Shown here piece by piece: positions 34,352 to 43,946 of a DNA stretch of 64,000 nt. The stretch is from Nostoc sp. KVJ3 (GTDB lineage: Bacteria > Cyanobacteriota > Cyanobacteriia > Cyanobacteriales > Nostocaceae): contig NZ_WWFG01000001.1 in assembly GCF_026127265.1 (NCBI RefSeq), forward strand, positions 1,961,501 through 2,025,500, in the 5' to 3' direction. Below the pieces are notes generated by a model. It made no database searches and had not been told where the DNA came from. It saw only the letters and a program-made list of their open reading frames with translations. Position numbers and translations under genes: made by a program. Numbering within the stretch: the first letter of the stretch is position 1; each line of letters begins with the position of its first letter.

Positions 34352-37300
34352 ATGTCTCGAAAATTTCATCTATTCAAGGCAATACAAAAAACGTTACAAC
34401 AAATTAGCAAGAAGTGTTTAGCTGCGATTAACAGGCAAATTATTTGGATACTGCGGACTATTTCTGGTACTAGAAGAAGACGTAATTCTGAGAATGCTGG
34501 ATTTTTGTTGCCGACAGTGGCAATGGTAGTTTTAGTAGTTGTTTTGTTAACAACTGCAATTTTGTTTCGGTCTTTTGAACGCTCCAAAAATGCTAGTAAT
34601 GTTAGAGTGAATCAAGCTGTACTTAACGCCGCAGCACCAGCCCTTGACAGAGCTAGAGCAAAATTAGACAAGCTATTTAGTGACAATCAACTACCACGAG
34701 CTGTACCTTCAGATTCAGTTTTAGAGAGTACCTTAAGTAGTAGTGTTAATTTGCCTCAATATACTTTTGGAGACGAAACTCCACTAAAACTCCATTATAA
34801 TTATGCAACTGTACCAACAGGAGAAAGTCAGCCATCAGATTTGGCAACTGCATGGAGGTTCCCCATTGATACAAATAACAATGGGAAATTTGACTCCTAT
34901 ACTATTTATGGAATTTACTTCCGAACTCCGCCTATAAATAGTGGCACATACAGCCGCCCTAGAAACCCTCTAGAGGCAAGAACTCCGCCCATGACTTCTG
35001 GTACTGTAAGCAACAGTTGTAAAAATAGTGTGGGAACAAGTGCTACTTTGGTGGGGAGTACGGGCTGGGTTAGTATTGCTGGTCAGCTCCAAAAAAGCTT
35101 TTTTGTCTACACTGCTAATGTTCCTATCACTAACGCTAACCTACCAACGGGTAGTGATGCAGGTAACTACGAAGCTTTTAATGGGAATAAAGGTTTTTCA
35201 AGTTTAGAGTATCAACAAGACCGTGTACAGCTACCGCTAGTTAACAATGCGGTGGTTTATAACGATGATATAGAACTTACCCCTGGTCCTAAATTTAACC
35301 TAAATGGACGGATCTTGACTAATAGCAATTTCCTAACTGGTAGCGGCTCTAATACTATCACACTTTATCAAGTTAGTAGTCAAAATTCCTGTTTCTACAG
35401 TGAGGATAATGCCAAAATTGTTGTTGGTGGCAATTTAGGAGCAGGTGGTTTTACTGCTACTGGTGATTCAAGTAACAGTACTGTAGTACATTTATTCCAA
35501 GGACAAGCAGTTAGTCCCAATCAAAGTCTTAGTGTTCAACCTAACAAATCAGTAACTGACCAACCTAATAATATTGCCTACAATAGCCTAGCTTACGCAC
35601 AGCGCATCAATCTTTTGGTGCAAGCACAGATGGCTAACGCTACATCCACTGACCCACAGGAAGTCCAAGATGCCATTACACAGCAACTACAACTATTAAA
35701 TCTAACCACATCAACTGCCAGTGCAGCGCAACAAGCTACTATCCGTAATAACCAGTTAGTACTTTACTTTCAAGACCGTACCCGCCGTGTACCCTATGCT
35801 GAAGTTGCTTTTGGTGGAGATGCAATCAAAAATCCTACGACTAGTATAGATTATACCACTAGTACAGTTTTACAAGGAAGTGGTCAGTCACTGCGTCCAC
35901 CAGACACTTGGGTTTATCCCTTTGATCCTAGTGATGGTAAAACTAAAACTAATTATTCCAATTTGACACTTAACATTAGTAGTTCTAACCTGCTACCTAG
36001 TGCTACACAACCAACTACAGAACAACAACTAGGTAAAGAACAATACGTTGGCGATCGCGTTTTGCTTGGCAATAACCTACCTGCATTGTGGTGGAATGGA
36101 ACGACATTTGTTGGTTCGGATGCCACCACAGATACCCAAAATATTGCAAATATTAACTGGGATAGCGGAAGTGGAACTCGCACTCGCAGCAGTCGTGTAC
36201 AGCAACTAGCTGATTTAGGAACTGTTGTTCGAGATGGAGATTGGGAAACAGCAGCTGCTACAGTACCAACTACTGCCGGCGCTCCTGTGGGTGGCTTACG
36301 GGTAGTCACTGGTGCAGGGATTTATTTGCCTAGTAATTTGATTGTTAGTACTACAGACTTTAGCGCAGCTGGAACCCGAATCTGGTCAGATATGATGCCA
36401 GTTCCATCGGAAACAGCTACCGTTGCAACAAGCGTTGATGCTAGAGATGTAACAGGCGGTTTTGACTACACAACAATCCAAGTATCCAGTCAACCATATT
36501 TACGAATGCGGGCTACAGCAGTGTATCACTACAAAGCTAGTGGCTACAGTGCTACAACCCCTACCCCCATTGCTTGTATAAGTAGTTACTATGACCCCAC
36601 TAATAGCACTACAGCTAAGAACCTTGCAACTCTTCCATTTAATAACGCCACAGGTGGCAACTCCCATAATGGCATTGTCTACGCAGCTCCAACAAAGGCT
36701 GTTTCTGACTATTCAGCTTTACTAAACTACCAAGCTAGTTTAAGGTATCCCAATGGGCGGTACGTAAATGAAATACTAAAAACTGCTCTGGGACTAGCAG
36801 CTTCCTCTCGGACAATTTCACAGCAGTCTGCTATTGATGCTGCTATTTGTGCCATCCAAATATTAGATGGTACTATCGGCTCTCCAAGTAATAGCGTCAT
36901 CCCTCACGGCACAATTTACGAAACTGCTTTTTTAGATGCCAGACAGATTAAGGCAATTCATAAAGATCAAACAACAGTTGGTGTAGAAACTTTCACCAAC
37001 TCTGATGGTGTAAATGGAAATAGAACTGGGACAGTAGCAATTGTACCACCTGCATCTCCTACTACTGGTTCCACGGCTCCAGACTATGACCTCGCCAAAG
37101 AAAACCGCCAACCTCTGGAAATTCGCACCACTGTATTAGACCTTAATCTGTTGCGCGGAAAGTCCTATGGCTCAGGCCCAGCAGCAGTACAAGAATACTT
37201 AATTCCCAATAGCGGTATTATTTACGCTACTCGTGATGATGCACTTTTAGATTTAAGTGCCAGTTCTACTAGTGGTACAGATGCACAAAAAACACAAAGC

Positions 37301-38977
37301 CCTGTAGACTTCATACTTGACCCAACTCGCCGTCCCAACGCCATTATGTTAATCAATGGCAATCCAATCTGGCGTGTTCAGGCTTACAGAGATGCAGAAA
37401 AAGGCTTGATTTTAGCTTCTAACTTGCCTGTATATATTAAAGGCGACTTTAATAAACATACTGGACAAGAGTTCAATACAGCTCTCGCTAGTAATTGGTC
37501 TGATAATTTTTACACTCGCGGTGGAACCTCATCAGACTTTAATCTCAACTTTGCTTGTCGTACTGGTGATCCTAGACTACCAACAACAAGCTGTACCACT
37601 GGGGACGCATGGCGACCTGCCAGCGTGTTGTCAGATGCGATCACACTTCTTTCTACTACCTTTGTGACAGGTTTCCGCAGCGATGGAGACTATGACCTGA
37701 ATAATAACTTGGGGGATAACACTTCTATTACCGCATTTCAGAACAATGGGTTTGGTAACAACGCCAATGTCATCAATGCTGCTTGGTATGGTAGTAACGG
37801 CTTGCCCCTTAGCAGTAAAAGTAGTTCTTACCTCAATAACTTTGTTACACCCATCCAGCGAAGAAGAACTGCCCCAGAGTACTTAATGGAAGTATGTAAT
37901 AAACTACCTGTTTCAGCTTGCAATAATCCAGCTACTGATTGGTGGGTAACACTACCTGGTGATACTACATATCCATCAGGTATAAAAGCCTCAGATACTA
38001 ACAACTCTATCGGCTCGACATTTAACATTACTAAGCACAAGGCTGGTACAACAGCAGTACCACCGGATGCCAGTTATCTGAGGTATCCTCGCCGTATTGC
38101 CTTTCAGCGTGATACTACATCTGGACAACTCGTGCTTGATAATAGTCAACCAATCATTATAGGTATCAAGACTACTACAACTCCTAATATACCTCATGCG
38201 ATAACTGCATTTAAACTGAGTAGTTTTAATAGTAGCAATACACCAGATACCACAGCTAATGCTCTATGGTTCCAATCAAGCAACAGTGATAATAATAATC
38301 CCCCAACAATTGTTTCACCAACAACATTTACTGCTGGTACAACAAACCAACCAACGTTATCACCAGTGTTACAAATTAACGTTGCTTTCAGCACTTCTGA
38401 TCAGACACCAGCATCATCAGGATCTGGTAACATAATAGGCCCTGGCAATACACAGGATACTTATTGGCTGCAAGCGGCAACACCTACCACCTTCAACTTA
38501 GTTGCAGCAGGGGGAGACACCCCAGCTCGTCCTACAGAAGATAATGGTGGTTTACACAACTTTGCCCGCTTACTGGAAGATTGGAACCCAACTGGCGACT
38601 TAAGCGCAGCTTATGCAGCTACAATTAACGGCTCTTTTATCCAAAGAACTCGTAGTGCCTATGCTACTGCACCATTTGTAACATACTTAAGTTCTGGCTC
38701 ATCTCTGTCAGGATATCCGATCGCTAATAGCAGTGGTCAAGTACCTTACTACCTGGCTCCCAATCGGCAGTGGGGTTATGATGTCGCCTTGCTATCGCAA
38801 TCACCAGACGCATTTTCACAAAAATTAGCGATAACGCCAAATAACAAACCCAATGAGTACTTCCGGGAAGTTGGTCGAGATGATACATGGGTGCAAACTT
38901 TGTTATGTGCCAAAAAAGCCTCAGACAGTAGTTATGCCCTCGATGCAACTCAACGTCCTACCTCTGGCTGTAGTTAA
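34352..38977 (+). CDS. hpsA: Hormogonium polysaccharide biosynthesis protein HpsA
   Basis: 1541 residues. A basic N-terminus is followed by one hydrophobic helix (about 50-70: AGFLLPTVAMVVLVVVLLTTAILF) and then a very long extracytoplasmic part rich in Ser, Thr and Asn. The N-terminus resembles PilX/minor-pilin proteins (GFLLPTV) but lacks the Glu5 of prepilins. In N. punctiforme hpsA heads a locus required for hormogonium polysaccharide secretion and gliding, and the same order hpsA-B-C-D-E-F-G follows here. Start ATG 34352 behind AGGAAAG. HpsA's biochemical role is unknown. Confidence 0.9.
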   Translation: MSRKFHLFKAIQKTLQQISKKCLAAINRQIIWILRTISGTRRRRNSENAGFLLPTVAMVVLVVVLLTTAILFRSFERSKNASNVRVNQAVLNAAAPALDRARAKLDKLFSDNQLPRAVPSDSVLESTLSSSVNLPQYTFGDETPLKLHYNYATVPTGESQPSDLATAWRFPIDTNNNGKFDSYTIYGIYFRTPPINSGTYSRPRNPLEARTPPMTSGTVSNSCKNSVGTSATLVGSTGWVSIAGQLQKSFFVYTANVPITNANLPTGSDAGNYEAFNGNKGFSSLEYQQDRVQLPLVNNAVVYNDDIELTPGPKFNLNGRILTNSNFLTGSGSNTITLYQVSSQNSCFYSEDNAKIVVGGNLGAGGFTATGDSSNSTVVHLFQGQAVSPNQSLSVQPNKSVTDQPNNIAYNSLAYAQRINLLVQAQMANATSTDPQEVQDAITQQLQLLNLTTSTASAAQQATIRNNQLVLYFQDRTRRVPYAEVAFGGDAIKNPTTSIDYTTSTVLQGSGQSLRPPDTWVYPFDPSDGKTKTNYSNLTLNISSSNLLPSATQPTTEQQLGKEQYVGDRVLLGNNLPALWWNGTTFVGSDATTDTQNIANINWDSGSGTRTRSSRVQQLADLGTVVRDGDWETAAATVPTTAGAPVGGLRVVTGAGIYLPSNLIVSTTDFSAAGTRIWSDMMPVPSETATVATSVDARDVTGGFDYTTIQVSSQPYLRMRATAVYHYKASGYSATTPTPIACISSYYDPTNSTTAKNLATLPFNNATGGNSHNGIVYAAPTKAVSDYSALLNYQASLRYPNGRYVNEILKTALGLAASSRTISQQSAIDAAICAIQILDGTIGSPSNSVIPHGTIYETAFLDARQIKAIHKDQTTVGVETFTNSDGVNGNRTGTVAIVPPASPTTGSTAPDYDLAKENRQPLEIRTTVLDLNLLRGKSYGSGPAAVQEYLIPNSGIIYATRDDALLDLSASSTSGTDAQKTQSPVDFILDPTRRPNAIMLINGNPIWRVQAYRDAEKGLILASNLPVYIKGDFNKHTGQEFNTALASNWSDNFYTRGGTSSDFNLNFACRTGDPRLPTTSCTTGDAWRPASVLSDAITLLSTTFVTGFRSDGDYDLNNNLGDNTSITAFQNNGFGNNANVINAAWYGSNGLPLSSKSSSYLNNFVTPIQRRRTAPEYLMEVCNKLPVSACNNPATDWWVTLPGDTTYPSGIKASDTNNSIGSTFNITKHKAGTTAVPPDASYLRYPRRIAFQRDTTSGQLVLDNSQPIIIGIKTTTTPNIPHAITAFKLSSFNSSNTPDTTANALWFQSSNSDNNNPPTIVSPTTFTAGTTNQPTLSPVLQINVAFSTSDQTPASSGSGNIIGPGNTQDTYWLQAATPTTFNLVAAGGDTPARPTEDNGGLHNFARLLEDWNPTGDLSAAYAATINGSFIQRTRSAYATAPFVTYLSSGSSLSGYPIANSSGQVPYYLAPNRQWGYDVALLSQSPDAFSQKLAITPNNKPNEYFREVGRDDTWVQTLLCAKKASDSSYALDATQRPTSGCS

Positions 38978-39006
38978 TCTTTAATTTCTAGAAACGGTGA
39001 GTAACT

Positions 39007-39708
39007 ATGATTAAGCCCAAACCACAGCAAATAAGTCAACTATCTGGTGAGTCTGGTTTTACGATCATCGAGTCACTGGTAGCAATCATCATAGTTGCTA
39101 TTTTACTGGCAGCGATCGCGCCTACCATCGTGATTGCAACAGCAACCCGCGTTCAATCAAAACGCGTAGAACTAGCCACACAAGCTGTCAGAACTTTCAT
39201 CGATGGTTTAAAAATCGGAGCAGTGACACCCCCTACTACCACTATTACACCCGATGGAACATTAGCTGGTAATTTACTTACCACGAACACCACAAGTATG
39301 CCAGTTCCTACAGCAACAACATCCTTATATTGCGTGACAAAAGACGCAAATAACAACCTAACTATTACTGCCCCAAACTGTACAAGCAACCTATTTTACA
39401 TTCAGGCTGCAAAAGTTATAGTAACAGGAAGTACCCCAATCAATACCACAACAGGTCAACCAATCGATGGTTACGGTTTGGGAATTCGAGTTTATCGGTC
39501 AGATATTGACTTTACTAAAACTGTCAACGCTAGCACCAGTAGTAACAATAATAGACAAAAAACTTTTACTGGGAGTTTAGGCAGTACCCAATCCCCACTA
39601 GTGGAAATGACCACTGTAATTGGTTCTAAAAACACTTCCTTCAATGCTCTATGTCAGCGTCTTGCTGTTACTAGCAGAACTAGTGATACTAACACCACTT
39701 GTAATTAG
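39007..39708 (+). CDS. hpsB: Pseudopilin HpsB (type II secretion/type IV pilus-like)
   Basis: 233 residues. The prepilin peptidase site G/FTIIE (SGESGFTIIESLVAIIIVAILLAAIAP) follows a 19-residue basic leader. The hydrophobic helix and a globular part with paired cysteines follow. It is most like PilV/GspI minor pilins. It lies 29 bp after hpsA, so co-transcription is likely. Role inferred: a minor pseudopilin of the hormogonium polysaccharide export apparatus. Confidence 0.88.
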   Translation: MIKPKPQQISQLSGESGFTIIESLVAIIIVAILLAAIAPTIVIATATRVQSKRVELATQAVRTFIDGLKIGAVTPPTTTITPDGTLAGNLLTTNTTSMPVPTATTSLYCVTKDANNNLTITAPNCTSNLFYIQAAKVIVTGSTPINTTTGQPIDGYGLGIRVYRSDIDFTKTVNASTSSNNNRQKTFTGSLGSTQSPLVEMTTVIGSKNTSFNALCQRLAVTSRTSDTNTTCN

Positions 39709-40080
39709 TGACTTCCAAATAAAAAAATACTCAACTACTTTTTGTGGGGTGGGCATCTTGCCATTAGTGTCAACTTAAGTTCAAACACTTATCCCACAAG
39801 CGTTTTACCCCCCTTAATCCCCCCGATGTATTGGGGGAAAACCGGAAAATCTAGTTCCCTCACCTTTATAAGGGGAGGGTTAGGGTGGGGTAACGCGGAT
39901 CGTGATGGTCAGTGAATGAACTCAATATGACGTCTTGATAAGGGTTTCACCTTAAGTTGACACCAATGGCATCTTGCCCGCCTTTGGCTACAAGTAGGCA
40001 AGATACTCACACTACAACATTGGATATTTACACCATCATTCAATATATGTATTTCTATCACTAAGGGGCATACCGTAGTT
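39709..40080. other. hpsB-hpsC spacer enlarged by a mobile element
   Basis: Apart from the 205-bp family G element and its target repeat (GGGCATCTTGCCCGCC...GGCAAGATACTC), only about 150 bp remain between the two genes. No terminator is evident. Confidence 0.6.
39763..39967. mobile_element. Miniature inverted-repeat element, family G, with 11-bp target duplication
   Basis: 205 bp with 17-bp ends ATTAGTGTCAACTTAAG and CTTAAGTTGACACCAAT (one mismatch). Flanked by the direct repeat GGCATCTTGCC (39752-39762 and 39968-39978), which cut a pre-existing GGGCATCTTGCCCGCC repeat. The core is a C-rich/G-rich palindrome like that of family A. It sits between hpsB and hpsC. Confidence 0.88.
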
Positions 40081-41091
40081 ATGAAGAATGTACTCAGATT
40101 TCTTCTCAGCATTCAGCTGAAACACTCTAAGTTTGTTCAGCAAGTTAATGGTTTTACCCTGATAGAACTGTTGGTAGCCTTATTGCTGGCATTCCTGGTG
40201 CTGACACCACTGCTAGGATTCATGGTTAATATTCTCAGTACAGATCAGAAAGAGCAAGCCAAAGCAAGTTCTGAACAAGAACTCCAGACAGCAGTTGATT
40301 ATATTAGCAATGATTTACAACAAGCTGTCTACATATATAATCAAACTGCACTGACTACCAATTCAAATACTGTTCCAGCAAGCTCAGGAATTAAAGACCA
40401 AATACCCCCTGTTAAACCAGCTGGTGTTTGTAGTTCTACTGCTACTTGTCAACCAATTCTGGTGTTTTGGAAACGCAAGTTCCTTTCAGGTGGGATTACA
40501 CTTTCCAGCAGCACTACAGGCAGCACAACAGACGACACTTTTGTTTACTCACTAGTTGCCTACTATTTAATCAAAGATAGTAGTACTAATTGGTCAAATG
40601 CGGCTCGGATTGCCAGATTTGAAATTAGCGATGGAGTTCTGGCTGCTAGTGGTACTACTACTGGTACTGCTGGGAATTGTACTGGTTATTCCAATGATAC
40701 ATATATTGACACTAGCCACTGCCCCGATGCAGGTTTTCAGCGTTTTAACCTGAATCTCGCAGGTGCGGTAGGTATAACTAACCAAATGAATTCATGGACA
40801 ACAGCCTCGGCAGCTTACACTCAACAACCTTTAGTACTAGTTGATTATATCGATCAAACCTCTATTGGTTCAACAACTCTTACTTGCCCCACTGGAACAC
40901 TTAGCTCAGGTAGTTTTATGGGCTTTTATACTTGTGTTGATGTTGCCAACACCACAGCACAGGTGTTTTTACGAGGCAATGCATTAGCTCGGTTGCAAAC
41001 TAGCAATTTCGATTACTCTTCAAGTAACCAAACCTACTTTCCAACAGCAAGCGTCCGCGTTCAGGGACGTGGATATTTATATACTAAATAA
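40081..41091 (+). CDS. hpsC: Pseudopilin HpsC (PilW/GspJ-like)
   Basis: 336 residues. The prepilin site G/FTLIE (VNGFTLIELLVALLLAFLVLTPLLGFMVNIL) follows a 23-residue basic leader. The segment after the helix, SSEQELQTAVDYISNDLQQAVYIY, is typical of PilW/GspJ minor pilins. A large globular domain with several cysteines follows. It is separated from hpsB by a mobile element and followed 36 bp later by hpsD. Confidence 0.88.
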   Translation: MKNVLRFLLSIQLKHSKFVQQVNGFTLIELLVALLLAFLVLTPLLGFMVNILSTDQKEQAKASSEQELQTAVDYISNDLQQAVYIYNQTALTTNSNTVPASSGIKDQIPPVKPAGVCSSTATCQPILVFWKRKFLSGGITLSSSTTGSTTDDTFVYSLVAYYLIKDSSTNWSNAARIARFEISDGVLAASGTTTGTAGNCTGYSNDTYIDTSHCPDAGFQRFNLNLAGAVGITNQMNSWTTASAAYTQQPLVLVDYIDQTSIGSTTLTCPTGTLSSGSFMGFYTCVDVANTTAQVFLRGNALARLQTSNFDYSSSNQTYFPTASVRVQGRGYLYTK

Positions 41092-41127
41092 ACTTGATAT
41101 ACGCAGATCAATTAATGGTGAGACATT

Positions 41128-41784
41128 ATGGACAACCTAACTTTAAAGTTATTCCACCCTAAGATGTGTAATAAAAACACCAAGGAACGATTTCATCCTC
41201 AACATGATGCTGGCTTTACCTTAATAGAAATGCTTGTAGTGGTGCTAATGATCGGAATTTTATCAGCGATCGCAGCTCCAGGTTGGTTTGCCTTTCTAAG
41301 TCGACAGCAGGTAAATAAGGTTAACGATGCAGTTTTAGCCGCACTGCGAGAAGCACAGAGCGAAGCTAAAAGAAATAAACTTAGCTACAGTGTCAGTTTT
41401 CAGACAGATAACACAACTAAAGATGTAGATGTCGCTATTTATCGTACCACTGCTGGAATCAGCACATGGAAACCTTTAGGGGCAGATGTGGGAGCTAATT
41501 CTAATAAATTACTGCTGGGCACAAATCTTACTAGTGCAAATACTGTCAATTCTACTTCTACTGTATCCTACCCTGCTTCAAATGCGTCAACACAGATTAC
41601 TTTTGACTATATGGGAGCTTTACCAACTTTACCAGCTCCAAACTTTGGAACTGCTACAGGGTTAAAAATAGTAGTAGCTGCACCAAGCCCTACAAACTCT
41701 ACATCGCCTAGTATAAAGCGATGCGTCATTGTGGAAACTCTCTTGGGAGCAATGGTAACAGCAAAAGACGCTCAATGCAATTAA
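41128..41784 (+). CDS. hpsD: Pseudopilin HpsD (GspH/FimT-like)
   Basis: 218 residues with GFTLIEMLVVVLMIGILSAIAAPGWFAFLSRQQVNKVNDAVLAALREAQSEAKRNK, the GspH/FimT pattern. The C-terminus KRCVIVETLLGAMVTAKDAQCN is shared with the pseudopilin at 44989-45645, marking the two as paralogues. Third pseudopilin of the hps operon. Confidence 0.88.
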   Translation: MDNLTLKLFHPKMCNKNTKERFHPQHDAGFTLIEMLVVVLMIGILSAIAAPGWFAFLSRQQVNKVNDAVLAALREAQSEAKRNKLSYSVSFQTDNTTKDVDVAIYRTTAGISTWKPLGADVGANSNKLLLGTNLTSANTVNSTSTVSYPASNASTQITFDYMGALPTLPAPNFGTATGLKIVVAAPSPTNSTSPSIKRCVIVETLLGAMVTAKDAQCN

Positions 41785-41971
41785 GCGGTTTTGCTAGGAA
41801 TCTTTATTTAAAAATACGTAATACCACTGAACATAAAACTGCACGTTGATAGCAAAATTAAAATATCATGTGCAGTTCTAATATTTGATACATTTATTTA
41901 AGAGTCGCTGATAAATTAGCCATTGGCTCAACAGATAAAAAACATTCTAATCAAAATATTATTTTCAGAAA

Positions 41972-42931
41972 ATGACTGAAAACCTTGACTTTACTGTAGC
42001 TATCCCAACTTATAACGGTCAAAGTCGTTTGCCTGAACTATTAGAGCGACTACAAAACCAACTTCACACCGAAAATTTTTCTTGGGAAATTATAGTTGTA
42101 GACAATAACAGCACTGATAACACAGCTAAAGTTGTTCAAGCTTATCAGAAAAGTTGGCAGTGTCCTTACCCTCTAAAGTATTGCTTTGAAGCACGACAGG
42201 GAGCAGCTTATGCCCGAAAAAGGGCAGTAGCAGAAGCACAAGGTAGATTCATAGGTTTTCTAGATGATGACAACTACCCAGTATCCAATTGGGTATCCGC
42301 AGCTTATGCTTTTGGTGAAAAGTATCCCAAGGCGGGAGCTTATGGCAGCCAAATTCACCCTGATTGGGAAGTAGAACCACCAGAAAACTTTCATCGAATT
42401 GCTCCATTCTTAGCAATTACAGAACGAGGTAATTTACCACTATTGTATGAACCAACCAAAAAAATACTACCCCCCTCTGCCGGACTTGTTGTCCGTAGAC
42501 AAGCTTGGTTAGAAAGTGTACCAGATAAGTCTATTTTAACTGGGAGAGTTCAAGGCAATATGCTTACCAGTGAAGACTTAGAAATGTTGTCTTACGTTCA
42601 AAAATCAGGATGGGAAATTTGGTACAACCCAGAAATGGAAATCTCTCACAAAATCCCAAAATCTCGATTACAAAAAGATTATTTAATCCCGTTTTTTAGA
42701 GGTATTGGACTTAGCCGTTATGTAACTAGGATGGTAAACGTAAAAAATATCTATAGACCATTTGCTCTTTTATCTTATATGATAAATGACCTACGTAAAA
42801 TAGTTTTACATTTACTAAAATATCCAACTCAGGTGAAACAAGATTTGGTAGCTGCTTGTGAAATGGAGCTTTTTTTAAGTAGTTTAATTAGTCCTTTTTA
42901 TCTCTGGAAAAATGGATATTTTAAAAAATGA
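41972..42931 (+). CDS. hpsE: Glycosyltransferase family 2, HpsE
   Basis: 319 residues, GT-A fold: FTVAIPTYNGQSRLPELLERLQ, WEIIVVDNNSTDNTAKVV, and the metal-binding acidic motif FLDDDN. The C-terminal part has a hydrophobic, possibly membrane-associated tail (LFLSSLISPFYLWKNGYF). It is close in sequence to hpsF, 3 bp downstream, indicating tandem duplication. It presumably transfers sugars for the hormogonium polysaccharide; donor and acceptor are unknown. Confidence 0.87.
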   Translation: MTENLDFTVAIPTYNGQSRLPELLERLQNQLHTENFSWEIIVVDNNSTDNTAKVVQAYQKSWQCPYPLKYCFEARQGAAYARKRAVAEAQGRFIGFLDDDNYPVSNWVSAAYAFGEKYPKAGAYGSQIHPDWEVEPPENFHRIAPFLAITERGNLPLLYEPTKKILPPSAGLVVRRQAWLESVPDKSILTGRVQGNMLTSEDLEMLSYVQKSGWEIWYNPEMEISHKIPKSRLQKDYLIPFFRGIGLSRYVTRMVNVKNIYRPFALLSYMINDLRKIVLHLLKYPTQVKQDLVAACEMELFLSSLISPFYLWKNGYFKK

Positions 42932-42934
42932 GCT

Positions 42935-43945
42935 ATGAAAATATTAGATATTATGACTGAATTAGCAATTGAAAGTTTAGATATTAGCGTAGCTATTCCT
43001 GCATATAACGGAGCAACCCGTTTACCTAGAATTTTGGATAAACTTTTAGCCCAGACAGGAGTAGAAAAACTCAACTGGGAAATTATTATTGTGGATAACA
43101 ATAGTTCTGATAACACATCTGAAGTAGTTCAAAATTACAAAAAAATATATGATGGAAAGTGCCATTTAAGATATTTTTTAGAAACTGAACAGGGAGCCGC
43201 TTTTGCACGGCTGCGAGCAGTCCGTGAAGCCAGAGGTGAACTCATGGCATTTTTGGATGATGATAACTTACCTGCACCTGATTGGTTATCAGAAGCATAT
43301 ACATTTGGATTAGAGCATCTTCAAGCAGGTGCTTGGAGTGGTCAGATTCATGGTGATTTTGAAGTCAATCCGCCAGAAAATTTTGAAAGAATTCAAGCTT
43401 TTTTAGCTATTAGAGAACATGGCTCAAATCCACATTTATTTGATGCAGAGAATTTAAGACTTCCTCCCGGTGCGGCGCTTGTTGTCAGGAAGAAAGTATG
43501 GTGTGAGAACGTACCACAACGACCTACTTTAAGCGGGAAGTTACCTGGTATTTTGGTACAAGGTGATGACTATGAACCATTGCTTTATATACATTATGCA
43601 GGTTGGCAGATTTGGTATAACCCTACCATGCATACTTATCATCAAATACCGTATTGGCGATTGGAAAGAGATTACCTACTAACTCTGGCACGTGGTTGTG
43701 GGTTGTGTATTTTCCAACTACACTTGATAAATACTAAACATTGGCAAAAACCAATATTGTTTGTGAAAATTATCTTGGGGAATTTACGCCGAGTATTACA
43801 ACATCTAATTCAGTATAGAGGGCAATTAAAAAATAATCTAATTGCAATTTTTGAGATTGAGTTTTATTTTGCTAGTATGATGAGTCCTTTTTACTACTTG
43901 AAATGTAATCTAGGCAGATTATTAAAAAATAAAATGGCCATCTAA
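42935..43945 (+). CDS. hpsF: Glycosyltransferase family 2, HpsF
   Basis: 336 residues with ISVAIPAYNGATRLPRILDKLL, WEIIIVDNNSSDNTSEVV and FLDDDN. Paralogue of hpsE over its whole length, including the C-terminal SPFYYLK. ATG 42935 is 3 bp past the hpsE stop; ATG 42953 (MTELAIESLDIS) is an alternative start. It ends one base before hpsG. Confidence 0.87.
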   Translation: MKILDIMTELAIESLDISVAIPAYNGATRLPRILDKLLAQTGVEKLNWEIIIVDNNSSDNTSEVVQNYKKIYDGKCHLRYFLETEQGAAFARLRAVREARGELMAFLDDDNLPAPDWLSEAYTFGLEHLQAGAWSGQIHGDFEVNPPENFERIQAFLAIREHGSNPHLFDAENLRLPPGAALVVRKKVWCENVPQRPTLSGKLPGILVQGDDYEPLLYIHYAGWQIWYNPTMHTYHQIPYWRLERDYLLTLARGCGLCIFQLHLINTKHWQKPILFVKIILGNLRRVLQHLIQYRGQLKNNLIAIFEIEFYFASMMSPFYYLKCNLGRLLKNKMAI

Positions 43946-43946
43946 A

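Noticed and set aside
35953..36309. 118-codon minus-strand frame inside hpsA
   Set aside because: Fully overlaps hpsA, with no independent support.
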